A stretch of DNA of 64,000 nt from Alviniconcha marisindica. Lineage: Eukaryota > Mollusca > Gastropoda > Provannidae. The notes beneath the pieces were generated by a model. It searched no databases. It was given only the letters and a program-made list of their open reading frames with translations, and was not told the origin of the DNA. This document shows positions 48,801-60,285 of this stretch, one piece after another. The DNA lies in NCBI GenBank assembly GCA_018857735.1, contig JABMCL010002476.1:227501-291500 (forward strand), in the 5' to 3' direction. Position 1 is the first letter of the stretch. Each line of letters starts with the position of its first letter. The translations under genes and the position numbers were made by a program.

Positions 48801-50985
48801 AACAGTGCACCTGAGGACACCAGTCTGACTCTCAGGCACATGTTCACCAAATTCTACATTGGAAACTGACAAGCATCAACCTGTGCATTACTGTCCACCC
48901 TACTAGGATCAGAGAACAGCAGACCAGCCCACAGTCACAGTTCCTACAAGTCTGACAGTGGATCATGCCTGCAAGGATGTCCACCCTGCCAGGATCAGAG
49001 AACAGCAGACCAGCCCAGGAACACAATTCCTCTTGATGATTTGAGTCTGACTCTTGACAGTTGATTGTCTCATGAAAGACTGTCCACCCTGCCATGATCA
49101 GAGAACAACAGACCAGCCCATGGACACAAGTCCTCTTGATGATTTGAGTCTGGCTCTGTGACACTAACAGTAAAACTGTAACAGTAGATTGTCTCCTGAA
49201 AGACTCCACCCTGCCAGGATCAGAGAACAGCAGACCAGAGCATGGACACAAGTCCTCTTGATGATTTGAGTCTGACACTGTGACAGTGGATTGTCTCCTG
49301 AAAGACTCCACCCTACCAGGATCAGAGAACAGCAGCCTGTCCCATAGTCACAAGTCTTATGAGTCTGATGGTGGATTACCTCCTGAACCTACCACTGTGT
49401 ACCAGTGCCACTGGTAGTGGTAGTACTTAATTTTTGAATACAGGATTCAACAGGAAGCCAGTGTAGAGCACAAAGGATTGGAGAGATGGGGTCAGACCCA
49501 GCAGAATGACAGATGAGGTGAGCAGCAATATTTTGAAAACTATATGTTTGACACTTGAGCGTGGCCCATCCCCTGCCACACTGTCCAACCTAGCAGTACC
49601 ACTGGTACTGTGGTAGTACCAGACCAGGGAACAGCAGCCAGTCCTATGAATGGCAGCCCTGTGAGTATATGATAGTGGATTATCTGCAAGACTGTCCAAT
49701 CTACAACAGTGCCAAGACTAAAGCACAGTATCCTGGCCATACCACAATACAAATTATAAAAATTAAACAGTATCCTGGCCATACCTCAATACAAATAAAA
49801 ATTAAACAACCCAATGAAAAACCTGGTGTACTGTAGCATATAATTACATTTACAGTATTCTAGCACTGATGTCCCTGAGAAAAAGAGGAAGAAGAAACAC
49901 CAACCACTCCTTTCTCAGTTTCTGAACATGTATACGTGCAGTAAGCAGTGATGGATTGTGCAAAGCATGACCTTTTTTTTCTTTTCTTTTTTTACTATTC
50001 CTAAGTATTACTATTACTGTATATTAGTAAAATACTGCTGTTTAATAGCTTTGTATATATTCATCAATGGCTAGCACAACTTGCAAATCATTTTCATCTA
50101 AAAATGCACCCATTGGTGCATACAAAATACATAAAACCTTAATTAAAAGTACCATATGAATAATGGTCATTAATCATATAATGGCAGCGGTGACAAGTCA
50201 CTACATCTCAATGGAAAATCAAATCAATATGGAAAAGTTTGTGCTTGTGCATTGTGCCACAATATTAAATTATAGCAATCCAGTCAACATTCTTCATAAT
50301 AATAACAGACTTTCATCATCAAGGAACTGACTCTACAGACTCATAGTCATTAGTGTTTTCATTGTGGATCTGAAACAAGAAGCAGTTTTTGGCAAACAAC
50401 TCCAGTTGTTTGTTTTACTTTCAGAGAAGAGTTTTTCCTTTGATTTGGGTGAATGCTTCGTAAAGTTTTATTTAATGTAATTTTGAACAGACGTTTAGAT
50501 CTTGCTTCACATCAACTGATACTTTAGTGACAGACATTTCCACAGAAACACAGCAGTTCTACCCTCATGATAAATCGCACAACCTTTCTCCGTCACAACT
50601 TGTAATGCAAAGTTTGTCACAACAATTCTCGCACAAGTCGAGGCTGTTTTAATGTCTGGAGAGATAGAAAGCGATCCGGTCTCAACCAGTCTCCTCAACA
50701 CATCGCAAATTGCTGTTAATATTAAAATAAAGTAAATAACTGTTCGGCTAATGACTGGTTCTTACCCGAGACAATATTAAGTCCGTCGTTGGAAAATTCA
50801 ATGGCGTTGACGCAGCCATAATGTGATTTTAGGTCTCGGCGATACAGCGACATTGCGTCCGCAAGTCGCCTTTTCATCAGAAACTGGTGTGATGCAAAAC
50901 CAACATTCTCTGCTCGCATCGTTACGTAGCGCAACGGATTGTTCCAAGGAACAGGCCATATTTGTTTATCGTATCTCTTTGCCAT
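39818..50985 (-). CDS. DCAF5: DDB1- and CUL4-associated factor 5, 9 exons, complete
   Basis: DCAF5 is a WD40 substrate receptor of the CUL4-DDB1 ubiquitin ligase, nuclear or cytosolic. Minus-strand exons: 50985-50766, 48587-48444, 46833-46797, 45372-45233, 44603-44474, 43547-43334, 42664-42598, 42095-41977, 41242-39818. All have GT-AG borders and phase is kept; the product is about 831 aa (human 942). Recognisable family segments are GCVNAIEFSN and VSGGDDRRVLLW (exons 1-2), GEHNSNIFCLA, HDEAVYGL, LLATANAKEGVGLWDIRKPQ with the WDxR DDB1-contact motif, LRRRLPPVLYDL, SCTMKSCCFAG, GSDDFNLYMW, GHRSIVNQVR and SSGVEKIIKVWSPF. After residue about 370 the single large last exon encodes a Ser/Asp-rich, low-complexity tail with a basic patch (PPRRKRLRL) and a basic helix-like C terminus (WNEFKKFKKRLERATRYYR). 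The start ATG at 50985 has AAAAATGG context; an in-frame upstream ATG at 51105 (weak context) would add 40 residues. Exon 3 is only 37 bp. Confidence 0.93.
43600..43690 (-). repeat. Fragment of the foldback family
   Basis: The minus strand reads 'aaacaagaatgactgctag' then 'acaagatccaaac', matching 38774-38820 and the left end of the 28.5-kb foldback (28513-28530). It lies in DCAF5 intron 5, just downstream of nothing coding. Confidence 0.5.
43884..44060 (+). repeat. Interspersed repeat, family B (copy 4, long)
   Basis: Contains 'gagttgaggtggccgtcctt', 'ggatgtaaagcaac', CATTGGTCTCAGCTTGTCCC and 'gaggacattaagcatcacct'. This is the most complete copy in the window; it is in DCAF5 intron 5. Confidence 0.75.
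44740..44938 (-). repeat. tRNA-derived SINE (minus)
   Basis: Matches 46369-46565 over 'ctgctgg..tgtagccac..ccaaactc..ccatcc' type blocks. On the minus strand its head reads 'gttgagatgctactgttgct' and 'gcgggtttgaagt', a box A/B-like pair. Confidence 0.5.
45450..46368. other. DCAF5 intron 3, otherwise unrecognised
   Basis: Intronic. Short ORFs on both strands show no family resemblance. Confidence 0.5.
46369..46565 (-). repeat. tRNA-derived SINE (minus)
   Basis: The minus-strand head reads 'ggtggtgtggctgaattgtt' and 'ggttacggttttaaatcc', positions that correspond to boxes A and B. The body resembles 44740-44880. It lies in DCAF5 intron 3. Confidence 0.5.
46834..48443. other. DCAF5 intron 2, with short + strand ORFs
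   Basis: A C run occurs at 47166-47178. The + strand at 47961-48315 has two overlapping ORFs (SSELVPTPSTESDDIIPPTQ and LEDAEISAVICQACTELHSR) separated by a stop. They look like a decayed TE coding piece but I cannot assign them. Confidence 0.35.
48890..49395. repeat. Tandem repeat, about 100-bp unit, 5 copies, DCAF5 intron 1
   Basis: The unit contains 'caccctgccaggatcagaga', 'acagcagaccagcccatgga' and 'ctcttgatgatttgagtctg'. Copies differ by indels of 10-25 bp. A looser relative continues to about 49720 ('gtaccagaccagggaacagc'). Confidence 0.85.
49730..50765. other. DCAF5 intron 1, proximal part, nothing recognised
   Basis: AT-rich; contains only a short duplicated 'cagtatcctggccatacc' block near 49727-49790. 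Confidence 0.5.
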
Positions 50986-53093
50986 TTTTCTCCACGTTAA
51001 CTGATTTTCTGTCTCCTCCTGAAGACACGGCAGCCTAGAACAACGTGCTACGTCGGTGTTGTGGTCCATCAAACCATTTGTCGGCCATAGCAAATCCCAA
51101 TGCATCAGATCGCGCGAGAAATTGCGTTTTTCTTAGCAGACGACAAGTTTCTATCTGTCCCCATCGCATGGTTTATTTGGTAGTCGGATTGGTAAGTTTT
51201 GGTTTCTATATTACGATCAACAGAGGGAAAGATCAAGGTCAAGAATATTCAATTGTTGTATGAGTTTGGGGAGCTATGTTATGTGACAGACATCTTCAGA
51301 GAGCCCATGTGTTTGTGCATAGTCTGCACGCTCGTTGCACAGGCCACTGTTCAAACATGTTTTCATTACACAGGCACTTGAAGTTGGCTGCTTTCCCCCG
51401 CGTTGTCCTGGTTAGAGTGATTGTGCTTGGAGTGTCGGAAGAAGAAGCTGCATTACATACAGATGATTCGACCTTACTTGATGTCGATACCCAGATCATC
51501 GAAAAACTTACTCTAAATAAGTTTATTTATTTACTTCAGTTTTGGCTGTTTCAGGCAAATCGGAAATGAGTGGTTAAAAATCTCAAGACGTTCCTCCCAG
51601 AATACCCAACATCTTACAGGGTGCACAAAAAGCTGAAGAAAAGGTGTTCAGTATACTGATTTGATTTACTTGCACTGACTCGAAGTGCCGGTGCCAGAAA
51701 AGTTTGTACTTTTTGTTTTTGTCTGTTGTTGTTTTTATCAGAATTTGTTCCCCTCTCGCTTTTGCAAAACTATCAAGAAATGCTAAAAAGCTAAGAAAAG
51801 TGTATTACTTAAGAAAAAAACTAGTTGCAGAAGAAAACCGTGACTAAGTTTCTTCAAAATTGATTTGCTTTAGCTCTGTACACTAAAAGATTTTTTTTTT
51901 TTTTTTCTCATCCAACATTAGTTGCAAACATATGCAGGTTGTAAGGAGTTGCCTGAACCACGTACATGGCAAGAGAGCATTGCTTTTACTTTTACGGCAC
52001 AACACTTCAACAGCTTTAGGCTGAAGTAATCGGCTGCATAGACATGGGTTTGTGTTTTGGTCTTTTGACACAGTACATGGATTATATAGTTTTAGTTCAG
52101 CTTTCTAATTTTTCATCAACGTTTTTGGCAAAAAAACTTAAAAAAACAAAACAAAACAAAACTGGAGAAATGGCTAACTGGCACTGGGCGTTGAGAAACA
52201 TATACATATTTAGCTTTCAAAATTTTCATTAACCTTTTGGGGCATAACTTAAGCTGAAGAAATTGTTAACTGGCACTGGGCGTTAAAAACAAGAGCACTC
52301 TTTCTTAAAAGCACGATCGTGCGTGCGATCACCGCGGCACTCCGGGATGGGTGACCCGTTACATTGTGGCAAAATTTGCCGACCCGACCCGAATTTTTTT
52401 CCGGAGTCAAATTCTGTGCAGACGCAGTCTAAAACAGCCTTTCGGATGATTCTACAAACCGATTGGTGTAAATATGCAAGATGATCAGTGGATTATGAAA
52501 ATGCTCAAATAACCCTGCGTGCACTGGACAACAGCAATAGTAAAATCCTTGACTGCTGGTCATTGCAGGAAGAAGAAGAAGAAACAAAATCTCTATGTAC
52601 TAGCTCTACAGCGTGATGCTGCGCCGAACGCAGCAAGTGACACGCACCGTACAATGTTTGCCAGGGTGGCACACGGTGCGGGCACACCTGAGTCTAAAAA
52701 TAACTGGTGTCCCCACCTGTGATATGACACACATCGCTGTTGGCGAGATTTCAAACGAGACAGGTAACCTCCATGTTTGGCTCTGCTGCAGCCGATACGT
52801 TTGAACCCGGAAATCACGCCAGGTGTTGAAGAGATCGCCAAGACCGTCCCATTCAGGATAGGTGACACAAACCTCAGAGAAAACCACCAAACATGAACGT
52901 TCTAGTGAAATGTCATGTGTGTTTAAGGTAAAGTACAGTAGCTGGAGGAATGAAAACAAAGAAAATGACGAGACAGACGTTGACAGTGGTGGAGAGACCA
53001 ACAATGCTCATTCCCGAACCTTGTCAGAAACAACGCGAGGCAGCAGTTCCAGTCGGCCGAAGGCCTGGAGTCTCGTGGGGAGACCGCAGTTTC
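50986..53093. promoter_or_regulatory. Divergent spacer between DCAF5 and the Bark-like gene
   Basis: About 2.1 kb between two start codons that point away from each other; both promoters should lie here. No TATA box or CpG-island-like density is obvious. The only structured feature is a short 5S-like segment (next entry). ORFs around 52606-53004 on the minus strand are shadows of the first Bark-like exon and its 5' flank. Confidence 0.4.
52310..52372 (+). ncRNA. Weak 5S rRNA-like fragment
   Basis: 'gcgatcaccgc' and 'gggatgggtgaccc' resemble the 5S rRNA segments CCGATCACCG and TTGGATGGGTGACCG (the internal promoter box C region), but with about 20 bp missing between them and no flanking 5S sequence. 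It could be a remnant of a 5S-derived SINE or a coincidence. Confidence 0.2.
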
Positions 53094-54262
53094 ATGATGT
53101 TGCTGTTGGTGGCGCTTACATTGACGATCCCTTGCACCTGGGCACAGGGGTTTCTGGGGGGACCGTTCACCCGCCCACCTCAGGTCGGGGACAAACCCAT
53201 CGTGGCCAACGGCATCGTTTACTACCTCAACCACATACCCCTCCACTGCCAGGAGCCTTACGTCACCAACTACCCTTTTGGGGGAATAGTGCGTGGGAAG
53301 AGGGCCTTGCTGGAGAGAGACAACCCCCACATCATTTATGGCAACATTGAGATCCCCTCCAATGCCTGCCTGTGGATTGAACCAGGAAGCATTCTCAGGT
53401 TTGGACCTGGCTTCGGTATCATTGTCAATGGTACACTTATCGCCAGGGTGAGTTGTTAACTACAGTTCAGCTTCTTTGCCAAAACAGGAGAGACGAGAAT
53501 CCCAGGGAGACAACTGAAACTTGTTACTAACAGTGTTAACAATATTAATATTGTAAGGGTGTTATTTGTAGTGCAGTAATGACGCTGAATTATTATTATT
53601 ATTAAAAAAATTTTTATACCTCCATAAAGGGTGAGTGGGGAGGAATCACTGTGTGATAGTGTGTCCCTGTGCACTAATGTTGGCTCTAGAGACAGTGCCT
53701 TTTGAATCATTCAACCTTTTGTAACAGACTAACACCAAATAAAGTAAATCTAAAATAATGCTTGCAGTAACCTCACCAACCAATAACGTTTTTTCTTCTT
53801 CTTCTTTTTTTGTGCCAACCAAAATCTTCAGAATGCTCAAAATAAGAACATACTCGGCATAATGACAGTTACCGATTAATTTGCTCCACCCCACACTGAT
53901 TTATCATTTTTTTATTTGCCATTCTCTGATCGCTGTTGTTGACAGTATGAATGACACCTTTACTTTCTTCATGGTGATGTAGATCTTTCATATTCTGTCC
54001 CTGATCATTGAGAAACTGGCTTGACAGTGACTTAACAGAATAACTGGTCACTGCTTTAAAAAAAATTAAGGTAGATTACAAGTGGTTGTTTCCTTGGTAA
54101 ACAGAATTCATTATGCCCCCACCCCATCCATTTATCTCCTTTTGTTTTTCTGTCCTTTCCACTTCTCTGATGGCCTTGGATTTATAAATTTGTACACACA
54201 TCCTTTGCCACACCACCCCTGCTCCCTCTTTCCCTTTCCCCCATTAAATTTTTATGTACATG

Positions 54263-54322
<60 letters not shown>

Positions 54323-54688
54323 AATGATTCATCATTTCAACTTCAACAGTTCAAGATGAAAAATTAAAAAAAATCTTATTTTGTATTCTCTTGAAACAAT
54401 GAATCATTTTTAATTTCATGCTAGATCATGTGGATCCACCAATACTGTTCATCATTTGGTGGCGTTTTTGTTGCAGGGCAGCGATGAGGAGGGTGGTCGC
54501 ATCACAATGACCAAAGACCAAGGGCAGGACACTGGAGCCCCCACAGGGGACTGGAAATATGATGCTCGACTGTCCAGTGGAAACACAACACAAGATGGCC
54601 GTCTTGACTTGTTGTATGAAGGAAAGTGGAGGGCTATATGTACCAATTATCAGAAGTAAGTAAAATGCATGGAAATATATATACCTGA

Positions 54689-54726
<38 letters not shown>

Positions 54727-57700
54727 TGTGCTTGCACTCAAAGGGGTGGTGGTGGAGGGGGCACTGATATTTCCTGCTGATTCATTTTATTGCTTTATTG
54801 TTTTATTGTCACAGTGTCAGCAAGTTGGCAAACGAGGCATGCTCATGTTTCAGCTAAAGAATCATTTTATTGCTACTACAAGTTTTACAACTACAGGTAT
54901 AGCTTGTGCGTCATTCATTCATTGCTTAAGCATCATTATTCTGACATGTTTAGGACAGGTCCTTTTTCAGCCTACAGTACTGTGGAGTGCTTCATTTTTA
55001 TGGGTAGTTCTTGATGTTTTGTTTTGTTTGTTTTTCAACAGGAACATGCATTGTTACTGTTACTTTGTTAGTGTTAGTCATGCCATGTTGGGTTGAAAGT
55101 TTGACATTATAACAGACATTTTTAATCATCTTCGCTGGCAGTATGCACCATCTGACTTCCCACTGAAAAAGCAAAAGGAAACAATAAATCCTCAGATGTG
55201 TCTAAGCTCTTATAACTGAGTAACTTATGATTACATTTCCTTTAACAATAACAATTAACATACTTCATCTATAACTTGTGTTTAAAGTAACAAAACTTAA
55301 GAGACCCAGAAGAAGAAGAAAATCTGAATCTTTTTATATATTTTATTTTTATAGTTGCTTATAGTCTTACTCTTACAATCTTAGTCTTAACTAATTAAGA
55401 ATGCCAGAGGACCTCCACTTGATGATTGGCTTTCACAGACAGCTGTATGTGGAGATTTTAACAGGTTCCAAATCTCATTACTGTTTCATTTGTATTATAG
55501 ACACTTTAGTTCCATTATATATTATAGAACACATACTGATACAGCAGTTAAGAAAAAAAGTTATTGTTCTTTCAGTCTCAGTGTGTACTAGGTGACATAA
55601 GTCATGAAGTGTAACATTGGTTTGTTTTGTCTTTCAGTTTTACAGAGATTGATGTAAACGTAACCTGTCGACACTTGGGATTCCTGAAAGGAAACTTCAC
55701 TTACCACTCATTTTCTCGCAATCTGACTGACTACATGCTGTGGGAAAAGCCTGGATGTACTGGAAATGAAAACAGCCTGTTCAGCTGCCCAGGGGTTTCC
55801 AAGATCAAAGTGGGCGCTCATATTTGTGGTATGTACATGTGGGCTACTGTGTGCTTTGTGTGCACCCTCTTTTTGTTTTAAAACTGTGCCAGAGGTCAAG
55901 AAATGGTGGTTCTAGTTGGGGGTTTGTGTGTTTTTTGGTGTCTGTTACACCAGTGGTTGTTTTTGACACCCCCCACCACACAATTGAACTGTTTCGTAAG
56001 AACTATCCTATTTATAATTTGTAATATATATGTTTTTTCCTTAAGTACAGTTTGATTTGTGTGTTTTTCCTTCTTCTCCAGAGCTATGGCATTTTGGCAG
56101 TCATCTTTGTTTCTTTTTTCTTTTTTTCAAACACAGCAGAACCTCTCTTTTAATACCAACGTGAACAAATGGAAAACTTGCCCTGAGAAAGGGGTAGTCC
56201 TTGACAAGGGGTTTGTTTTCACTGAAATATGAAAACTTGCCCTGAGAAAGGGGTAGTCCTTGACAAGGGGTTTGTTTTCACTGAAATATGAAAACTTGCC
56301 CTGAGAAAGGGGTAGTCCTTGACAAGGGGTTTGTTTTCACTGAAATATGAAAACTTGCCCTGAGAAAGGGGTAGTCCTTGACAAGGGGTTTGTTTTCACT
56401 GAAATATGAAAACTTGCCCTGAGAAAGGGGTAGTCCTTGACAAGGGGTTTGTTTTCACTGAAATATGAAAACTTGCCCTGAGAAAGGGGTAGTCCTTGAC
56501 AAGGGGTTTGTTTTCACTGAAATATGAAAACTTGCCCTGAGAAAGGGGTAGTCCTTGACAAGGGGTTTGTTTTCACTAAGAACAAATGGAAAACTTGCCC
56601 TGAGAAAGGGGTAGTCCTTGACAAGGGGTTTGTTTTCACTGAAATATGAAAACTTGCCCTGAGAAAGGGGTAGTCCTTGACAAGGGGTTTGTTTTCACTA
56701 AGAACAAATGGAAAACTTGCCCTGAGAAAGGGGTAGTCCTTGACAAGGGGTTTGTTTTCACTGAAATATGAAAACTTGCCCTGAGAAAGGGGTAGTCCTT
56801 GACAAGGGTTTGTTTTCACTGAAATATGAAAACTTGCCCTGAGAAAGGGGTAGTCCTTGACAAGGGGTTTGTTTTCACTGAAATATGAAAACTTGCCCTG
56901 AGAAAGGGGTAGTCCTTGACAAGGGGTTTGTTTTCACTGAAATATGAAAACTTGCCCTGGAAAGGGGTAGTCCTTGACAAGGGGTTTGTTTTCACTGAAA
57001 TATGAAAACTTGCCCTGAGAAAGGGGTAGTCCTTGACAAGGGGTTTGTTTTCACTGAAATATGAAAACTTGCCCTGAGAAAGGGGTAGTCCTTGACAAGG
57101 GGTTTGTTTTCACTGAAATATGAAAACTTGCCCTGAGAAAGGGGTAGTCCTTGACAGGGGTTTGTTTTCACTGAAATATGAAAACTTGCCCTGAGAAAGG
57201 GGTAGTCCTTGACAGGGGGTTTGTTTTCACTGAAAAATGAAAACTTGCCCTGAGAAAGGGGTAGTCCTTGACAAGGGGTTTGTTTTCACTAAGAACAAAT
57301 GGAAAGGACGTTGCCCTGAGAAAGGGGTAGTCCTTGACAAGGGGTTTGTTTTCACTAAACAAATGAAAACTTGCCCTGAGAAAGGGGTAGTCCTTGACAA
57401 GGGGTTTGTTTTCACTAATTGATGGAAAAGCAAATTGCCCTGAGAAAGGGGTAGTCCTTGACAAGGGGTTTGTTTTCACTGAAATATGAAAACTTGCCCT
57501 GAGAAAGGGGTAGTCCTTGACAGGGGTTTGTTTTCACTGAAATATGAAAACTTGCCCTGAGAAAGGGGTAGTCCTTGACAAGGGGTTTGTTTTCACTGAA
57601 ATATGAAAACTTGCCCTGAGAAAGGGGTAGTCCTTGACAAGGGGTTTGTTTTCACTGAAATATGAAAACTTGCCCTGAGAAAGGGGTAGTCCTTGACAAG

Positions 57701-60116
57701 GGGTTTGTTTTCACTGAAATATGAAAACTTGCCCTGAGAAAGGGGTAGTCCTTGACAGGGGGTTTGTTTTCACTGAAATATGAAAACTTGCCCTGAGAAA
57801 GGGGTAGTCCTTGACAAGGGGTTTGTTTTCACTGAAATATGAAAACTTGCCCTGAGAAAGGGGTAGTCCTTGACAAGGGGTTTGTTTTCACTGAAATATG
57901 AAAACTTGCCCTGAGAAAGGGGTAGTCCTTGACAGGGGGTTTGTTTTCACTGAAATATGAAAACTTGCCCTGAGAAAGGGGTAGTCCTTGACAAGGGGTT
58001 TGTTTTCACTGAAATATGAAAACTTGCCCTGAGAAAGGGGTAGTCCTTGACAAGGGGTTTGTTTTCACTGAAATATGAAAACTTGCCCTGAGAAAGGGGT
58101 AGTCCTTGACAAGGGGTTTGTTTTCACTGAAATATGAAAACTTGCCCTGAGAAAGGGGTAGTCCTTGACAAGGGGTTTGTTTTCACTGAAATATGAAAAC
58201 TTGCCCTGAGAAAGGGGTAGTCCTTGACAAGGGGTTTGTTTTCACTGAAATATGAAGGGAAAGGTTCCAGAAGAAAATGGTCTGGAAAGGGTAGTAGTCT
58301 TTCAGCAGGGTGAGTTTTAACAGGGTGGTCTCATTGGGGTGGTCTTATTGTAAGTAAACATGGTGCTTAACATCCACAGAAATCATAAGGGATAGGGCGA
58401 AGGAGGGAAGGCAGTATGGATGTTGGGGGGGGGGGGAGAGTATATACCTGTCGCTACACTGTCACCACCAGAATGACTCCTGCATTAAGATGGGCAGCAA
58501 TGAAAGCCATTTTGATGTTTCATTAATTGTGAGGGACAAAGTCACAAGATAGTGTCCACAGACCACAACTTTTGAAGAGAAAGGAGAGCCAAAGTGGATT
58601 CAAGCCGAGGTCCTTCTGCTTACCAGCCTAACACCTTACAGCTAGGCCAAACCAGCTCACAAAGGGGTGGTCTTTCCTCAGGGTGAACTTTCATTAAGGT
58701 GGTCTCTCATCAAGGTGGTCTCTCATCAAGGTGGTCTTTCATCAGGATGCTCTCTCATCAGGGTTGTAATTCATCAAGGTCATCTATAAATAGGACAGTC
58801 CTTCATCAGGGTTGTATGTCATCAGGGCAGTCTTTCATCAGGGTGGTCTCTCAGTCTCTCATCGGGTGGTCTTTCATCACGGCTGTCTTTCATCAGGATG
58901 CTCTTTCATCAGGGTTGTCTGTCATCAGGACAGTCTTTCATCAAGGTTGTCTTTTGTCAGGGTGGTCTTTCATGTTCATTGTGGCATGTCATCGGGGGGT
59001 TCACTCAAGTCAGCTTTCACCGTTGCTTATGTAGAAGTTTTTTGGCACATCACTTTTGGAATGACCATCATGTGTATTTGTGACAGATGGACAGCAGGTG
59101 GTGGGGTTTGAGTGTGAAGGGCTGCGGCCAGGGCTGGCCGTTGACCACTGGCGTGGCATAGAGTTCCTCAACTCCACCTCCCATCGCGTGCGGACTGGTG
59201 ACGATGTCTACGTTGAAGAGAGCTGGTCATGGATAGAATACCTTGACATGTACTATCCTGGTCTGGACACTTTTCATGGGAGGTGAGACTCACCAGCAGG
59301 AGTTAAAATCATTATATAAAACCGTTTGACAAGTTCCATTTCATTGTATTATTTTGTTTCTTAACTTTGAAGAATACACCCACCCATATTAGTCTGTGCA
59401 GTGTGTGTGTGTGTGTGTTGTATGCCTCTTGCACAGTTGTGTTTGAACCTTTGCTTATGTGTACATTGCTTATCTGTTAAATTGCGGATAACATTCTTCA
59501 TTTCTTGATCTCAATGTACAGTATGTGTGTTAAATCATATTTGTTCAGCACTTTGAGCCTTGGGATAGGTGCTTTACAAATGTCCATTATTGTTATATTG
59601 TATTTTGACTGACAGGCATTGAACTTCATGCTGCAAAAAAATTCTGTGGTGCAGATGAAGTACAAAGGAGGGAGGGATCCCAAAGTAGGTCGTGTCAAAA
59701 ATACAGGGTATATAATTACAATTTGCATGAGAAATATCTTGAACTTCACCAGTTGCTCAGACCAAATTTATTGTGAAACAAAGGGGTACGCAGGTACCAG
59801 TTGTATGCAGGTATGTATTTCTTTTCAACAGGACCCTTGAGCCAGGCATCTACTACCCTAAAGCAGCGATCAGTGCCAGTCCCCTTGTGCCACTGATCAA
59901 CAATGTCACCATCATGTATGGTGCCTATGATGCCTTCAACTTGACAGAAGTCACTGGGCCTATTCACATTGCAAACTGCACTGTTCACAAAGGCAGAGGT
60001 TTGTTGTTGTTGTGTGAAAACATGCTTAATTTTGTAAGAATATTTGAAAAAACCCAGTTCCTGTTACTGTGTTAGCAGAAGGGTAGGAGTTGGTCACGAG
60101 GCACATATTTTCAATG

Positions 60117-60170
<54 letters not shown>

Positions 60171-60223
60171 ACAGACAGACAGACAGACAGAGGTGTGTGA
60201 AAGTGAGAGAGACAGACAGACAG

Positions 60224-60285
<62 letters not shown>

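Noticed and set aside
50986..51105. Upstream in-frame ATG of DCAF5 at 51105
   Set aside because: Weak start context compared with AAAAATGG at 50985, and the extra 40 residues have no family counterpart; kept only as an alternative.
52606..53350. Minus and alternate-frame ORFs of 130-160 codons
   Set aside because: Shadows of the first Bark-like exon and its 5' flank; only the chosen frame has the signal peptide and continues in phase into exon 2.
56163..58255. Array considered as CRISPR or a repeat-protein gene
   Set aside because: Units are contiguous with no unique spacers, the context is a eukaryotic intron, and frames are broken by single-base indels between units.
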